Notes under the pieces: generated by a model
Told to the model about the DNA's origin: nothing
The model's input: the letters and a program-made list of their open reading frames with translations, nothing else
Databases searched by the model: none
In this document: piece by piece, positions 1-10,500 of the stretch
Layout: every line of letters starts with the position of its first letter
How positions within the stretch are numbered: position 1 is the stretch's first letter
Translations under genes and position numbers: made by a program
Source of the DNA: Archangiaceae bacterium
Lineage (GTDB): Bacteria > Myxococcota > Myxococcia > Myxococcales > Myxococcaceae
Direction: 5' to 3'
DNA length: 64,000 bases
Assembly (NCBI GenBank): GCA_016714225.1
Contig: JADJNS010000023.1
Location: 62,001-126,000, forward strand

Positions 1-20
1 GCGCGCCACCGGCCTGTAGC

Positions 21-3000
21 TCATGGTGCCACCGCAGGGGTGGGCCCCGCCCAGGAGCTCCGGCCCGCGCCCGACTCGGCTTCGACGTAGTACGTGTAGG
101 TGGTGCCCGACGTGAGCCCGGTGTCGAGCACCGAGGTCATGCTGGTCATGCTCACCAGCGCGGTCGGCACCGTGTCCGACCGCCGGTACACCCGGTAGAG
201 GGTGGCCCCGCTCACCGCGCCCCAGGTCACCTGCAGCTGCCCCGCGCTGCCCGCCGTCACGTTCGGCCCGCTGGGCAGCCCCGGCAGCGAGGCCGAGGCG
301 GTGGCCGACGCCTCGAGCGAGGCCACGCCGGTGCCCACCGCGTTGTTCGCCGACACCACCGCCCACAGCAGCTGACCGTTGGTGGCGGCCACCCGCATGC
401 GGTTCTCGTAGAGGCCGTAGACCGTCGAGTAGTACGCGTACGGGCCCAGCTGATTGGCCGCGGTGTACACCTGGTACGAGGTGGCGCCGGCCACCACGCC
501 CCACTCGACCTGCACCGTCGCGTTGCCCGCGCTCACCTTCACGTCTTCGGGAGCCCTGGGCAGCGCGGCGCTCGCCGGGGTCATGTTCGTGAAGCCCCAG
601 CCTCCGGCTCCGGCCCCGCTGACCGGCTGCACCGCGTAGCGAACGCTCTCGCCGTTCTGCACGTCGTAGTCGGTGAAGCTGGTGCTGGTGAGGGTGGTGA
701 ACAGCCGCCAGTCGAAGCCGGGCATGCGCCGCCACACCCGGTACGCCGTCGCGCCGCTCACCGCGGGCCAGAAGATGCTCATCGCCTCGTTGCCCGGCAC
801 CAGGGTCACCGACGGGGTGGCGGGCAGCGCGCCCGAGGCGGTGGCGGTGGGCTGGCCCGAGGTAGAGAAGTCTCCTGCCTGGTTGACGTTGAAGGCCACC
901 ACCGTCGCCGCCTGCGAGGTGCCGTTCGAGGTGCTGATCAACGTGCGGGTGTCGAACGGGTCGGTCTGCTGGCCGCGGGTGGCGAGCGGCCCGCCCGGCA
1001 CGTCGCAGGTGTTGATGTAGTAGCCGTTGCTGCCGGGCACCGGGTCGTAGCTCACCAGCACCCCGCCGTTCGCCGGCGTCGCGGTCACCCCGGTCACGTT
1101 GGGCGGGCGGTCGAACTGCGGCGCCATCAGGCTGCCCATCGACCACTCACCCACCACGCCGTTCGAGCCGACCGCGCGCATCGCCAGCTGCACCTCGACG
1201 CCGTTGGGCTGCGCCAGGGTGAAGAGCGGTATGGGCAAGGTGGCGGCCAGCTGCCAATCGGCGTAGCGGGCGCGGGTGTAGAAGCGGTAGCTGGTCGCCC
1301 CGCTCACCGCGGCGGCGAACGCCGAGACCGTGCCGTTGCCGTAGTTGTACCCGGGGGTGGGTGCGACCGGCGCCAGCGGGTCGGCGGTCGACATCAGCTC
1401 GTCGGTCACCGCGCTCTGCCCCTCGGGGCTGTACGAGCTGACCGAGAGGAAATAGGCGGTGCCGTTGGTGCCGCCCACCAGGCACCGGGTCTCGTACGCG
1501 CCGCTGGTGTTGCAGCTGATCTGCGGCGCCGAGATGGAGGCGCCGCCGTAGTAGCCGCCCCGCACCGTGTAGCCGGTGGCGCCCGGCACCGGTGCCCAGC
1601 TCGCCATGAAGCCCGACTTCACCGCCTCGATGGTGAAGCCGCTCGGCCGAACCGGCAGCCGCACCGTGGGCGTGACGTACGCGGTGACGCCCCACGGCGA
1701 GATGCGCGGGCCCGAGGAGTTCAGGGCCTGCACCGCGTACTTGTAGGCGGTGCCGTTGCTCGCGGTGCTGTCGTTCCACAGGGTGGAAGTGGTCGGCGCA
1801 CCCAGCGAGACCCAGTCGCTCGAGTAGGTGCGGCGCCACACCTTGTACGAGGTCGCGCCCACCACCGCCGACCAGTAGAGCGTCACCACGCCGTTGCCGC
1901 CCAGCAGCGAGGGGCTCGGCGCGGGAAGACCTGCGGTGGCCCCGAGCGCGGTCGGCGTCACCGTCACCTCGCTGCTGTACGGGCCATAGCCCGCCCCGTT
2001 CCACGAGCGCACCGCCAGGTAGTACGTCGTCTCGTTGGTCAGCCCCACCGTGCAGCGGGTCTCGAACGGCTGGTTGGCGCTGCAGCCCAGGGTGTAGGCG
2101 CCCGAGTTGGGAGTGAGCGCGTAGCCGACCTCGTACTGCGCCACGTCGTTCACCGGCGACCAGCTCACCTGCGCCGCGCCGTTGGCGGCCTCGACGCTCA
2201 GGTTCTGGGGCACGCCCGGGGTGCCGGCCGCCAGCGGAACCATCGACACCTCGTTCGAGAACCCGCCCAGCGCGCTGCCGTTGTCGGCGCGCACCACGTA
2301 GTAGTAGCGGGTCGGCGCGGTGACGCTGGTGTCCGAGGCCGAGACGCCCACCGCGCTGTACGGCCCGCCCGGCGTGGTGCTGCGCAGCAGGGTGACGAGG
2401 GTGGCGCCGGCGGGCGTGTTCCAGCTCAGGTCGATGCGGTTCACGTACGCCAGCGGCTGCGCCAGCACCGGCGGGGCGGGGGCAAACTGTGGGCCCGGGG
2501 CCGAGGCCACGTCGGCGAAGTCTCCGATGCGCCCGTTCACCACCGCGGCCACGAAGTGACGGTAGGTGGTGCCGTTGCTCAGCGAGAGCGAGTCGTAGCT
2601 GGTGCCTTGGGTCACCCACGCCACCTGGGCGGTGTCCGAGAGGGGCGCGTCGAGCCGCAGCACCACGTAGCCCTGGGCCGAGGCCACCGCATTCCACGTC
2701 AGGCGCAGCCAGCCGTAGCCGCGGCTGACCGAGAGGTTGGCGGGCGCGGCGGCGAGCGCGCCGTCGACCACCGCGGCGGCTTCGCGCGAGTACACGCTCG
2801 GCCCCATCAACGACTCGGCCTGCACCACGTAGTACCAGGTGCCGGGGGCGAGGCCGGTGTCGAGGTACACCGTGGTGCTCAGCCCCGTGGCCACCACGGT
2901 CAGCGGGCCCATCGAGCGGCTGCCGCGGTAGAGCGTGTAGCCGGTCGCGCTGGCCACCGGGTCCCACTCGACCAGCGCCGCCGACTTGCCGGCGCGGGCC

Positions 3001-5045
3001 TTCACCCCGTTCGGGCCGGTCGGCTTCGAGGGCGACGCGTTCACCGTGACCTCGCTCGAGGCGGGCGTGGTGCCGAACGGGGTGTACGCCGAGACGCGGT
3101 AGAAATACGGAGTGCCGTTGCCCGCCGCCGCGTCGAGGTAGCTCGAGCCGATGGCGGTGTAGAAGACGGTCGGGGCCCCTCCCGGGCTGGTGGCGCGCGC
3201 CACCACGTACTGCGTCGCGCCGGGCACCGGGTCCCACAGCAAGGTGGCAGCGCTGTTGCCGGGCACCACCCGCAGGTTGGTGGGGCGCGGAGAGGCGGTG
3301 GTGAACTGCGCGCTGTAGGCGGCCGAGAGCGCCTGGCCGCCGGTGTCTTTGACGCCGGTGGTGAGCGCGAGCGTGTACTGCGTCTCGGGCGCCAGCGGGG
3401 CCGAGGGCGTCAGGGTGATGGTGTTGTTCGCGACGCTGCGGGTGGCCGCGACGGCGGCGCCCGCGGGGCCGGTCAGCGTCACCGTCGACGCGGTGGCGCT
3501 CGCGCCGTCGATGGCCTTGTTCAGCCGAATCACCAGGGGCGCGTCGTGCGCCACGCCGCGGTCTTGCTCTTCGGGTCGGCTCAACACCACCCGCAGCGCG
3601 GCGGCGCTGGGCACCGCGGGTATGCCGTTGGCCACCGGCGAGTCGGCGCTCTCGCCGGCCGAGTTCGAGGCGGTGACCACGTAGTAGTACGGAGTGCCGT
3701 TGGTGAGGCCCTGGTGGGCGAACGGGCTCGTCGCGTTGGCCAGCCGGGTGCCGTTGGCCTTGGTCACCGCCGGCTGCTGCGAGTAGTAGAGCGTGTAGCT
3801 GGTCGCTCCCGACGAGGGGCTCCAGGTCAAGGTGAGCTTGGCGTTGCCCGGAGCCGCCTGCAGGTTCTGCGGGGTGGCGGGAACCGTCACCGCGCCGCCC
3901 GCCGCGCCGCCGGTGCCACCTCCCACTCCCGCGCCGCCGCCCACGCCGGTGCCACCCGCGGTGCCGCCGCCCACTCCGGTGCCGCCGGCGGTGCCGCCGC
4001 CGGTCGCGCTCCCGGCGGTGCCACCGGCGTCTCCGCCGGTACCGCCCGCGGGGGCGAAGCCACCGGCGTTGGTGAAGCCGCCGCCGGCGCTGCCGCCCGA
4101 GCCCCCCGAGCCGCCGCCGGTGCCCATGGTGGGAATCAGGCCCAGCACCACGTCGGGCAGGTTCACCGTGCCGCCGCTGATGAGAATGTTGAGCAGCTGC
4201 CCGTCGTAGGCGCCGCTGCGGCTGGCGCTGATGCTGTAGACGCCGCTGCTCACGTTGGTGAACGTGAAGCTGCCGTCGCCCAGCGCGGTGGTCTCGGCCG
4301 GCGCGCCGGCGAGCCCGGTCAGCAGCACCCGGGCGCCGTCGCCGGGCTTGCCGTCGCTCAGGCGAACCCGGCCCACCACCATCGCCGGGTCGGGCATGGT
4401 GGTGGCGACGGTGAGCCGCACCGTGCGCAAGGTCACCTCTTCGCCGCCCGAGAGCGAGACGCTGTCGAACGAGAACGGCGCGTAGCCGGGGCGAAAGAAC
4501 GCGATGCTGAGCGTGCCTTCGGGCAGGTCGCTGAGCAGAAACGAGCCGTCGTCGCCGGTGCTGGTCTGGTACGGCCCGACCGGCACGAAGATGAGCGTGC
4601 CGGCGTGGCCGCTCGCGCCGCTCACGTCGTCGCGCAGCACCTTGCCCTTCAAGGTGGCGTTCGAGGCCAGCAGCACGTCGCCGATGGCGACGTCTCGACC
4701 GACGCCCGCCTTGAGCGCCTGCAGCGAGAGCAGCTTCTGGCGGTCGGGGTGACCGTCGTGGTCGAGGTCGAAGCGGAAGAGCACCTGCGCCGCGTCAGAG
4801 GTGATGCCCTCGATGCGGAAGTAGCCGAGCGGGTCGGTGGTGGTGATGAGGCCGGTGCCGAGCACCTCGACCTGCACGCCTTCGATGGGGTGGGTGCCGG
4901 GGCGGCCCGGCTCGGCCACCACTACGCGGCCCGAGATGCTGCCGGGCTTGGGGTTGGCGGGAGGGCTGATGAGGTTCAGGTCGCGGCACGCCAGCATCGC
5001 GAGCGCTGCGAAGAGCGCTGTGGTGAGCCACCGGGAGGTCCGCAT
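21..5045 (-). CDS. Giant fibronectin type III repeat lipoprotein
   Basis: A 1674-residue predicted lipoprotein with lipobox LAMLAC, lipidated Cys at residue 20. After the signal come about three carboxypeptidase-regulatory-like beta-sandwich domains (residues about 34-305) and a Gly/Thr/Ala-rich linker (about 308-390). One FN3 domain, one SbsA-type bacterial Ig-like domain and about twelve more FN3 domains follow. Each FN3 unit shows the W-x-x-V-x-G-A-x-x-Y core followed by a NGT-x-Y-x-Y strand. There is no catalytic motif, so a surface adhesive, scaffold or carbohydrate-contacting role is likely. The gene lies 33 bases downstream of the small lipoprotein gene at 5079-5498 and is probably cotranscribed. 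The FN3 call is clear; the function is inferred. Confidence 0.9.
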   Translation of the reverse strand: MRTSRWLTTALFAALAMLACRDLNLISPPANPKPGSISGRVVVAEPGRPGTHPIEGVQVEVLGTGLITTTDPLGYFRIEGITSDAAQVLFRFDLDHDGHPDRQKLLSLQALKAGVGRDVAIGDVLLASNATLKGKVLRDDVSGASGHAGTLIFVPVGPYQTSTGDDGSFLLSDLPEGTLSIAFFRPGYAPFSFDSVSLSGGEEVTLRTVRLTVATTMPDPAMVVGRVRLSDGKPGDGARVLLTGLAGAPAETTALGDGSFTFTNVSSGVYSISASRSGAYDGQLLNILISGGTVNLPDVVLGLIPTMGTGGGSGGSGGSAGGGFTNAGGFAPAGGTGGDAGGTAGSATGGGTAGGTGVGGGTAGGTGVGGGAGVGGGTGGAAGGAVTVPATPQNLQAAPGNAKLTLTWSPSSGATSYTLYYSQQPAVTKANGTRLANATSPFAHQGLTNGTPYYYVVTASNSAGESADSPVANGIPAVPSAAALRVVLSRPEEQDRGVAHDAPLVIRLNKAIDGASATASTVTLTGPAGAAVAATRSVANNTITLTPSAPLAPETQYTLALTTGVKDTGGQALSAAYSAQFTTASPRPTNLRVVPGNSAATLLWDPVPGATQYVVARATSPGGAPTVFYTAIGSSYLDAAAGNGTPYFYRVSAYTPFGTTPASSEVTVNASPSKPTGPNGVKARAGKSAALVEWDPVASATGYTLYRGSRSMGPLTVVATGLSTTVYLDTGLAPGTWYYVVQAESLMGPSVYSREAAAVVDGALAAAPANLSVSRGYGWLRLTWNAVASAQGYVVLRLDAPLSDTAQVAWVTQGTSYDSLSLSNGTTYRHFVAAVVNGRIGDFADVASAPGPQFAPAPPVLAQPLAYVNRIDLSWNTPAGATLVTLLRSTTPGGPYSAVGVSASDTSVTAPTRYYYVVRADNGSALGGFSNEVSMVPLAAGTPGVPQNLSVEAANGAAQVSWSPVNDVAQYEVGYALTPNSGAYTLGCSANQPFETRCTVGLTNETTYYLAVRSWNGAGYGPYSSEVTVTPTALGATAGLPAPSPSLLGGNGVVTLYWSAVVGATSYKVWRRTYSSDWVSLGAPTTSTLWNDSTASNGTAYKYAVQALNSSGPRISPWGVTAYVTPTVRLPVRPSGFTIEAVKSGFMASWAPVPGATGYTVRGGYYGGASISAPQISCNTSGAYETRCLVGGTNGTAYFLSVSSYSPEGQSAVTDELMSTADPLAPVAPTPGYNYGNGTVSAFAAAVSGATSYRFYTRARYADWQLAATLPIPLFTLAQPNGVEVQLAMRAVGSNGVVGEWSMGSLMAPQFDRPPNVTGVTATPANGGVLVSYDPVPGSNGYYINTCDVPGGPLATRGQQTDPFDTRTLISTSNGTSQAATVVAFNVNQAGDFSTSGQPTATASGALPATPSVTLVPGNEAMSIFWPAVSGATAYRVWRRMPGFDWRLFTTLTSTSFTDYDVQNGESVRYAVQPVSGAGAGGWGFTNMTPASAALPRAPEDVKVSAGNATVQVEWGVVAGATSYQVYTAANQLGPYAYYSTVYGLYENRMRVAATNGQLLWAVVSANNAVGTGVASLEASATASASLPGLPSGPNVTAGSAGQLQVTWGAVSGATLYRVYRRSDTVPTALVSMTSMTSVLDTGLTSGTTYTYYVEAESGAGRSSWAGPTPAVAP

Positions 5046-5078
5046 CCCTCCGATGCTAGTACGAGCAGGCCGGGCGGC

Positions 5079-5498
5079 TCACCGAATGGGCGGCGCGGCG
5101 CACGAGCTCACCCCGGCGTCACCGACGTGCAGGGTCTGCGCGGCCTGCGACGGCGAGGTGATGGTGTAATCGCCCTCGGGCAGCGGCCCCAACTCGCAGG
5201 TGTGGTTCTCGATGCCGCACGCCAGGGTGCACTGCGCGCCCGGCACCTGGCACACCATGCCCTCGATGGTCAGGTCGATGTGGCCGCCGTCGCGCGAGAC
5301 CACGCAGCCCCGCACTCCAGAGCTGCAGGCGCTGGTGCAGCCGTCGACGATTTGAAACGTCAGCGCCTGGCCCGCCGGAGCCACCCCCGCGTCGGGAATG
5401 CAGAACGCGCCGCCGATGCTGCGCTCGGTGCACTGCTTGAGCCCGCCGCACCCGACCAGCGAGAGCGACGCCACCACGACCGCGAAGAGCTTTTTCAT
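5079..5498 (-). CDS. Small Cys-containing lipoprotein
   Basis: A 139-residue predicted lipoprotein with signal MKKLFAVVVASLSLVGC, lipidated Cys 17. The mature part carries about ten Cys, probably in disulfides, and patches of Ala-Gly, as in many myxobacterial surface lipoproteins. No family was recognised. It precedes the FN3 lipoprotein gene on the same strand with a 33-base gap, so the two likely form one unit. A promoter must lie in the roughly 100 bases shared with the divergent gene at 5600. Confidence 0.8.
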   Translation of the reverse strand: MKKLFAVVVASLSLVGCGGLKQCTERSIGGAFCIPDAGVAPAGQALTFQIVDGCTSACSSGVRGCVVSRDGGHIDLTIEGMVCQVPGAQCTLACGIENHTCELGPLPEGDYTITSPSQAAQTLHVGDAGVSSCAAPPIR

Positions 5499-5599
5499 GA
5501 GCGCGCTTCATTGCATGCGGCGTGCTCCGCCCAAGCGCTCGACCTGCCGAAGCGTGGAGCCCCTTTGCTCCCATGAATTTCTGAGTACGCTGCAGCGCC

Positions 5600-5983
5600 T
5601 TGCTCGCGCTGGCCGCCACGCTGTCGCTGCTCGCTACCGCTGACGCGGCCGTCGCGCCTGCTGCGGCAGCGCCGCTCCAGCCTGACGAGGTCAGTGAGCC
5701 GGCGGGCGGGCCGCCCCAACCGGCCCCGCTGAGCCGCGGGTCGAAGGTGACGCTCATCAGCGCGCTGGTCGGCGCGGCGGTCACCGGCACCGGCGTGGGC
5801 CTGCGCCTCGCGGCCGGCAGCAACTACGACCGCATCGACCGGGGCTACCCGGCCCTGGGCAGCTACGACCAGCTGGTCTCGGTGCGGCGCCAGGGCGAGC
5901 TGATGCAGGCGCTCTCGTTCGGCTTCCTCGCCGCGGGCGTCGCCACCCTCGTCGTCGGCGTGGTCATCTCGCTGTTCCTATGA
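5600..5983 (+). CDS. Small membrane protein, unknown function
   Basis: A 127-residue protein, probably starting at TTG. An N-terminal hydrophobic signal (LALAATLSLLATADAA) is followed by a Pro/Ala-rich stretch. Two transmembrane segments come next, at about 50-70 and 102-126, separated by a polar stretch with Tyr and Arg. No known family was recognised. Its stop codon overlaps the ATG of the following 45-residue lipoprotein (ATGA), so the two are translationally coupled. The TTG start is uncertain because no better in-frame start precedes the signal. Confidence 0.6.
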   Translation: MLALAATLSLLATADAAVAPAAAAPLQPDEVSEPAGGPPQPAPLSRGSKVTLISALVGAAVTGTGVGLRLAAGSNYDRIDRGYPALGSYDQLVSVRRQGELMQALSFGFLAAGVATLVVGVVISLFL

Positions 5984-6117
5984 AGTGGCTCCTGCTCATC
6001 GGCGCGCTGCTCGGCGCGGCCTCGTGCATCGACTTTCAGGAGGCCGAGAACCACTACTGCGCCACCCACCCGGGCTGCCCCGACGGCGGCCCTTCAGACG
6101 CCGACGCGGGGCAGTAG
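5980..6117 (+). CDS. 45-residue lipoprotein
   Basis: A very short gene overlapping the upstream gene by 4 bases (ATGA). The product begins MKWLLLIGALLGAASC, a convincing lipoprotein signal with lipidated Cys 16. A 29-residue mature part follows with three more Cys and an acidic Gly/Asp/Ala-rich tail. It ends directly against the stop codon of the convergent TolC-like gene, with no gap. The lipobox, the coupling and the absence of any other use for this stretch support a real gene. Function is unknown. Confidence 0.6.
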   Translation: MKWLLLIGALLGAASCIDFQEAENHYCATHPGCPDGGPSDADAGQ

Positions 6118-7512
6118 CTACTCTTCGAGCCCCGCGGCGCGGGCCAGGCGGCCCTCCGCGGCGAGCATCTCGACCTTGCGCACCTCGAGCTGCGCGCGCA
6201 CCTGCGCCACCTGGCTGGCGGCGAAGAAGCGCTTGTTGTCGATGTCCGACAGCTCGAGCGCGGTGGCGAGCCCCAGCTGAAACGCGCCGTCGAGCTGCTT
6301 CTGCGCCTTGGCGGCGAGCGTGGCCTGCGCCTCGGCCTGCTCGAGCGCCACCTCGGCGGCCTGCAGGTTGGCGCGCGCGGTGGCCCACCCCGACTTGGCC
6401 TTGGCGCGCTCGCTCTCGAGCTTCTCGCGCGCGGCGCGCAGCTTGGCCTCGTCTTCGTGCTTGAGCGAGTAGCGGTTGCCGCGGTCGTAGAGGGGGAAGT
6501 TGAGGCCCACCGAGAAGTCGTACGTCCAGTTGGTGCCGACGAAGCCGGTGTTCGAGTTGTAGTTGCCCTTGGCGGTGGCGACCACGGTGGGCAGGAACAT
6601 CAGCGAGTCGTAGGTGACGAACTTCTCTTGCGCCTCGGCGCCCTTCGCGGTCGCCTGCACGATGAAGAGCTGCTCCCACGGCTTGCTGCTCTCGTCGCTG
6701 GGGTGCCAGTTGGGCAGCCCGGCCACCGTCTCGTCGGGCCGCACCGCTTCTCCCACCAGCGACTCGAGGGTCGACAAGAGGCCCTCGCGGGTGCCGGCCA
6801 GCTGCGCGAGCGTGCCGCGCGCCTGGGCGGTCTCGGTCTGGGCGCGCAGCAGCGAAATCTCACCCTGCGTGCCGGCCGCCACCTGCCCCATCGCGTCGTG
6901 CTCGCGCTTGAGCGCCACCGACTCGGCGTCGCGCGCCGCGGCCTCGATCTGCTGCAGCCCCTGCAGCCCCAGGTACAGCCGCGCCACGCCCAGCAACACC
7001 TGCTCGCGCGCCTCGGCCGCGCCCAGCTTCGCCGCCGCCGCGCCGGGCTTCGCCGCGGGCAACAGGAACATCATCGGGGTGAAGAGAAACTGCTGCACCT
7101 GCAGGGTGGCGTAGGCCGAGTTCTGCGCCGCGATGACGTAGGGCGGCGGCACGCTGCCCGGCGCCGGCTGCCCCAGGTTGTAGGCGAAGCCGATGGCGCC
7201 GATGAACCCGCTCATGTCGAGCACGGTGGCGTTGCTGGTGTGCACCAGCGAGCCGTTGAAGACGATTTCGGGGAGAATCGCGCCCCACACCCGCTGCGTC
7301 TGCACCTGCACCATCTGCGCGTTGGCCAGCGCCGCCTGGTAGTCGTGGTTGTTCGAGTTGGCGAGCTTGAGCGCTTCGCTCAGGGTCACCACCCGTCGGG
7401 TGCTCACCACCGCGTCGGGCGCGGCGGCAGGCGCCGGCGGCACCGGCGGGCCGGCCCAGGCCACCGACGACACCAGCACCGCTTTAACTGCGCTGCTCAG
7501 CCGGCATCGCAT
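6118..7512 (-). CDS. TolC-family outer membrane efflux channel
   Basis: A 464-residue outer-membrane channel of an RND drug or metabolite efflux system. The start at 7512 (MRCRLSSAVKAVLVSSVAWA) gives a signal peptide and overlaps the RND pump gene by 29 bases. A longer reading frame exists upstream but adds only Arg/Pro-rich sequence. After the signal, the sequence alternates long amphipathic Ala/Gln/Glu-rich helices with beta-strand segments, as in TolC/OEP proteins, which have two repeated OEP halves. It is the last gene of the tetR-MFP-RND-TolC operon. Confidence 0.9.
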   Translation of the reverse strand: MRCRLSSAVKAVLVSSVAWAGPPVPPAPAAAPDAVVSTRRVVTLSEALKLANSNNHDYQAALANAQMVQVQTQRVWGAILPEIVFNGSLVHTSNATVLDMSGFIGAIGFAYNLGQPAPGSVPPPYVIAAQNSAYATLQVQQFLFTPMMFLLPAAKPGAAAAKLGAAEAREQVLLGVARLYLGLQGLQQIEAAARDAESVALKREHDAMGQVAAGTQGEISLLRAQTETAQARGTLAQLAGTREGLLSTLESLVGEAVRPDETVAGLPNWHPSDESSKPWEQLFIVQATAKGAEAQEKFVTYDSLMFLPTVVATAKGNYNSNTGFVGTNWTYDFSVGLNFPLYDRGNRYSLKHEDEAKLRAAREKLESERAKAKSGWATARANLQAAEVALEQAEAQATLAAKAQKQLDGAFQLGLATALELSDIDNKRFFAASQVAQVRAQLEVRKVEMLAAEGRLARAAGLEE

Positions 7513-10500
7513 CGACCGGTTTCTCCTGTTTCGGGGCGGGAGCGGGAGGCGCGACCGGCGCGGGTCTGCGCCGGAAGGTGAGCCGCTCGAAGAAGGCAAA
7601 CACCACCGGCACCACCAGCAAGGTGAGGAAGGTGGAGGTGATGACGCCGCCGATGACCGCGATGGCCATCGGAGCGCGGAACTCGAAGCCCTGGCCGCGA
7701 CCGACCGCGGTGGGCACCATGCCGATGGCCATCGCCACCGAGGTCATCAGAATGGGCCGCAGCCGGCGCGGGCCGGCCTTGAGCAGCGCGGTGTCGAGGT
7801 CGTCTCCGGCGCGCAGGTTCTGCAGCGTGCCGTCGACCAGCAGGATGCCGTTCTTGGTCACCAGGCCCATCAGCAGAATCACGCCGATCATCGCGCCCAG
7901 GGTCAGGGTGTAGCCGGTGACGATGAGCGAGAGCAGCGCGCCGATGAGCGCCAGCGGCACCGAGGCGATGATGGTGAACGGGTGCTTGAACGACTCGAAC
8001 TGCGAGGCGAGCACCATGTAGACGAACACCAGCGCCAGAATGCCGGCCAGCGCGAAGGCCTCGTTCTGCTCGCCGAGGGTCTTCATCATGCCGTCGTAGT
8101 GAATCGTGTAGCCCTCGGGCGGAGGCTCGGCGGTGAGCCGCTCGCGCAGCGTCGAGGCCACCTTCGAGAGGCCGCCGCCGCCGCCGCCCATGTTGGCGAT
8201 GATCATCACCCGGCGCTGGCGGTTGAAGTGCTCGATGACGCTGGGCACGTCTTTCATCTTGAAGTCGGCCACGTCGTTGACCGTGCGCACGCCCTTGGGG
8301 GTGAAGATGTCGAGGAACTTGAGCGCCTCGGGCGTCGAGCGGTCGGCCTCGGTGAGGCGCACCACGATGGGCGTCTCGCGCGAGCCCTCGCGCAGCTTGC
8401 CGGTCTCGGCGCCGTTCATCGCCAGGCGCAGCTGCATCGCCAGCATCGCCGAGGTGAGGTCGACGTCGTTCGAGCGCGCCCGGTCGATCGAGATGCCCAG
8501 CTCGGTCTTGGGCGGGTTGGCCTCGATGCGAATGTCGGCGGTGCCGGGAATGCTGCGCATCACCCCCGCGATGCGGTTCGCCTCTTTGGTGAGCACCTCG
8601 AAGTCGGGGCCCATGATGCTGAGCATCACCGGGTAGAAGTCGCCCAGGCCCTCGATGACGGGCGGCTCGATGAAGTTGGCGATGATGGTCTTGGGCAGGT
8701 GCTTCTCGATCAGCGCGCGCGCGTCGTCGCGAATCGGGGCCACCCCGCGATTGCGCTTGTCGCGGCCCACCGTCAGCACACGCAGGCGCGCGGTGTTGGT
8801 GTCGCTCGAGAACGCGCCCGCGGTGGCGCCGACGATGGTGTAGATGTCTTGCACCTCGGGCACCTGGCGAATCAGCGCCTCGGCCTCGGCGGCGCGGTCA
8901 GAGCTCTCTTGCAGGCTCGAGCCTTCGGGAAGCTTGAGCTGCACCAGGAACTGCGAGCGGTCTTCGGGGGTGACGAAGTCGCCGGCCAGCTTGAGCGACG
9001 TGAGGCCCGAGGCCACCAGCACCACCAGCGTGGCCAGCGCGGTCTTGCCCTTGTTGCGAATCACCCAGCCCAACACCACCGCGTAGAAGCGCTCGGTCTT
9101 CTCGAACCCGCGGCGAAAGAAGCCCGCCACCGCGTTCTCTTTGCGCTGCTCGCCGTGCACCCGCTGCCGCGCGAAGCGCGCCGAGAGCATCGGGTCGAGC
9201 GTGAACGAGACGAACAGCGAGATGAGCACCGCGCACGACATGGTGAGGCCGAACTGCTTGAAGAACTGGCCCACGATGCCGGGCATGAACGCCACCGGCA
9301 CGAACACCGCCACCAGCGAGAGGGTGGTGGCGAGCACCGCCAGCGCCACGTCTTTGGTGCCGTTCGACGCCGCGGCCATCGGCGTCTCGCCCTGCTCGAG
9401 CCGGTGGGTGATGGCTTCGCGCACCACCACCGCGTCGTCGATGAGCAGACCGATGGCCAGTGACAGCGCCAAGAGCGTCATCTGGTTGAGCGAGTAGCCC
9501 AGCACGTACATCGCGAAGAAGGTGCCGACGACCGAGGTGGGCAGCGCCAGCGCCGAGATCATGGTGCCGCGCAGGTCGAGCAGGAACATCAAGATGATGA
9601 GAATCGCCATCAGGCCGCCGAAGATGAGCGCCACCCAGACCTCGTGGGTGTTGGCTTCGATCAGCGTGCTCTGGTCGATGATCAGCGTGGAGTGAAAGTC
9701 GTGGCCCAGCTGCGGCTCGAGGGTGACCATCGCCTTCTTCACCAGGGTGGCGACCTCGACGGTGTTCATGCCGGGCCGCTTCACCACCTCGACGATCACC
9801 GACTCTTTGCCGTTGAGCCGCGCCACCACCCGGCGGTCGGCGACCCCGTCGACCACGTTGGCGATCTCGTCGAGGCGCACCTGCGCGCCGGCCTGGCTCT
9901 TGGCGATGGGCAGCGCGCGAATGTCGTCGACGCCGGTGAACTGCCCGAGCGTGCGCACGTTGAGCTCGGTGGGGCCGAGGTCCAACCGGCCGACGGGCAG
10001 GTTCAGGTTCTCCATGCCCAGCCGCTCGGCGATCTGCCCCGGGGCGATGCCCGACGCCTTCGCCTTGTTCAGGTCGATGTCGACGCGAATCTCGCGCTCG
10101 TCGCCGCCGGTGACCCGCACCTCGGCGACCCCGTTCACCTGCGCCAGCTGGGGCTCGAGGCGGTCTTTGATCAGCTGCCGCAGCTCTTGGCTGGGCATGT
10201 TCGCCGACACCGCGTACGTCACCACCGGAGACGCCTGAATGTCGATCGCCAGCACCCGCGGCGCCTGCGCGTCTTTGGGCAGCAGGTTGGTGATGGCCCC
10301 CACCTTGTCGCGCACGTCTTGCGTCGAGCGGTCGAGCGAGGCCGAGAGCGAGAACTGCGCGAACACCAGGCCGAAGTTGTCGCGCGAGAACGACTGCACC
10401 GTCTCGATGCCGTTGATGCCCGAGATGGAGTCTTCGATCGGCTTGATGACCTGGGTCTCGATCTCCGATGGCCCCGCGCCCGGGTACACGCAGGTGATGG

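Noticed and set aside
2556..5576. A 1006-codon open frame on the plus strand
   Set aside because: It is the antisense of the FN3 lipoprotein, rich in Arg/Gly/His/Ala without domains. Long empty frames are expected opposite genes in GC-rich DNA.
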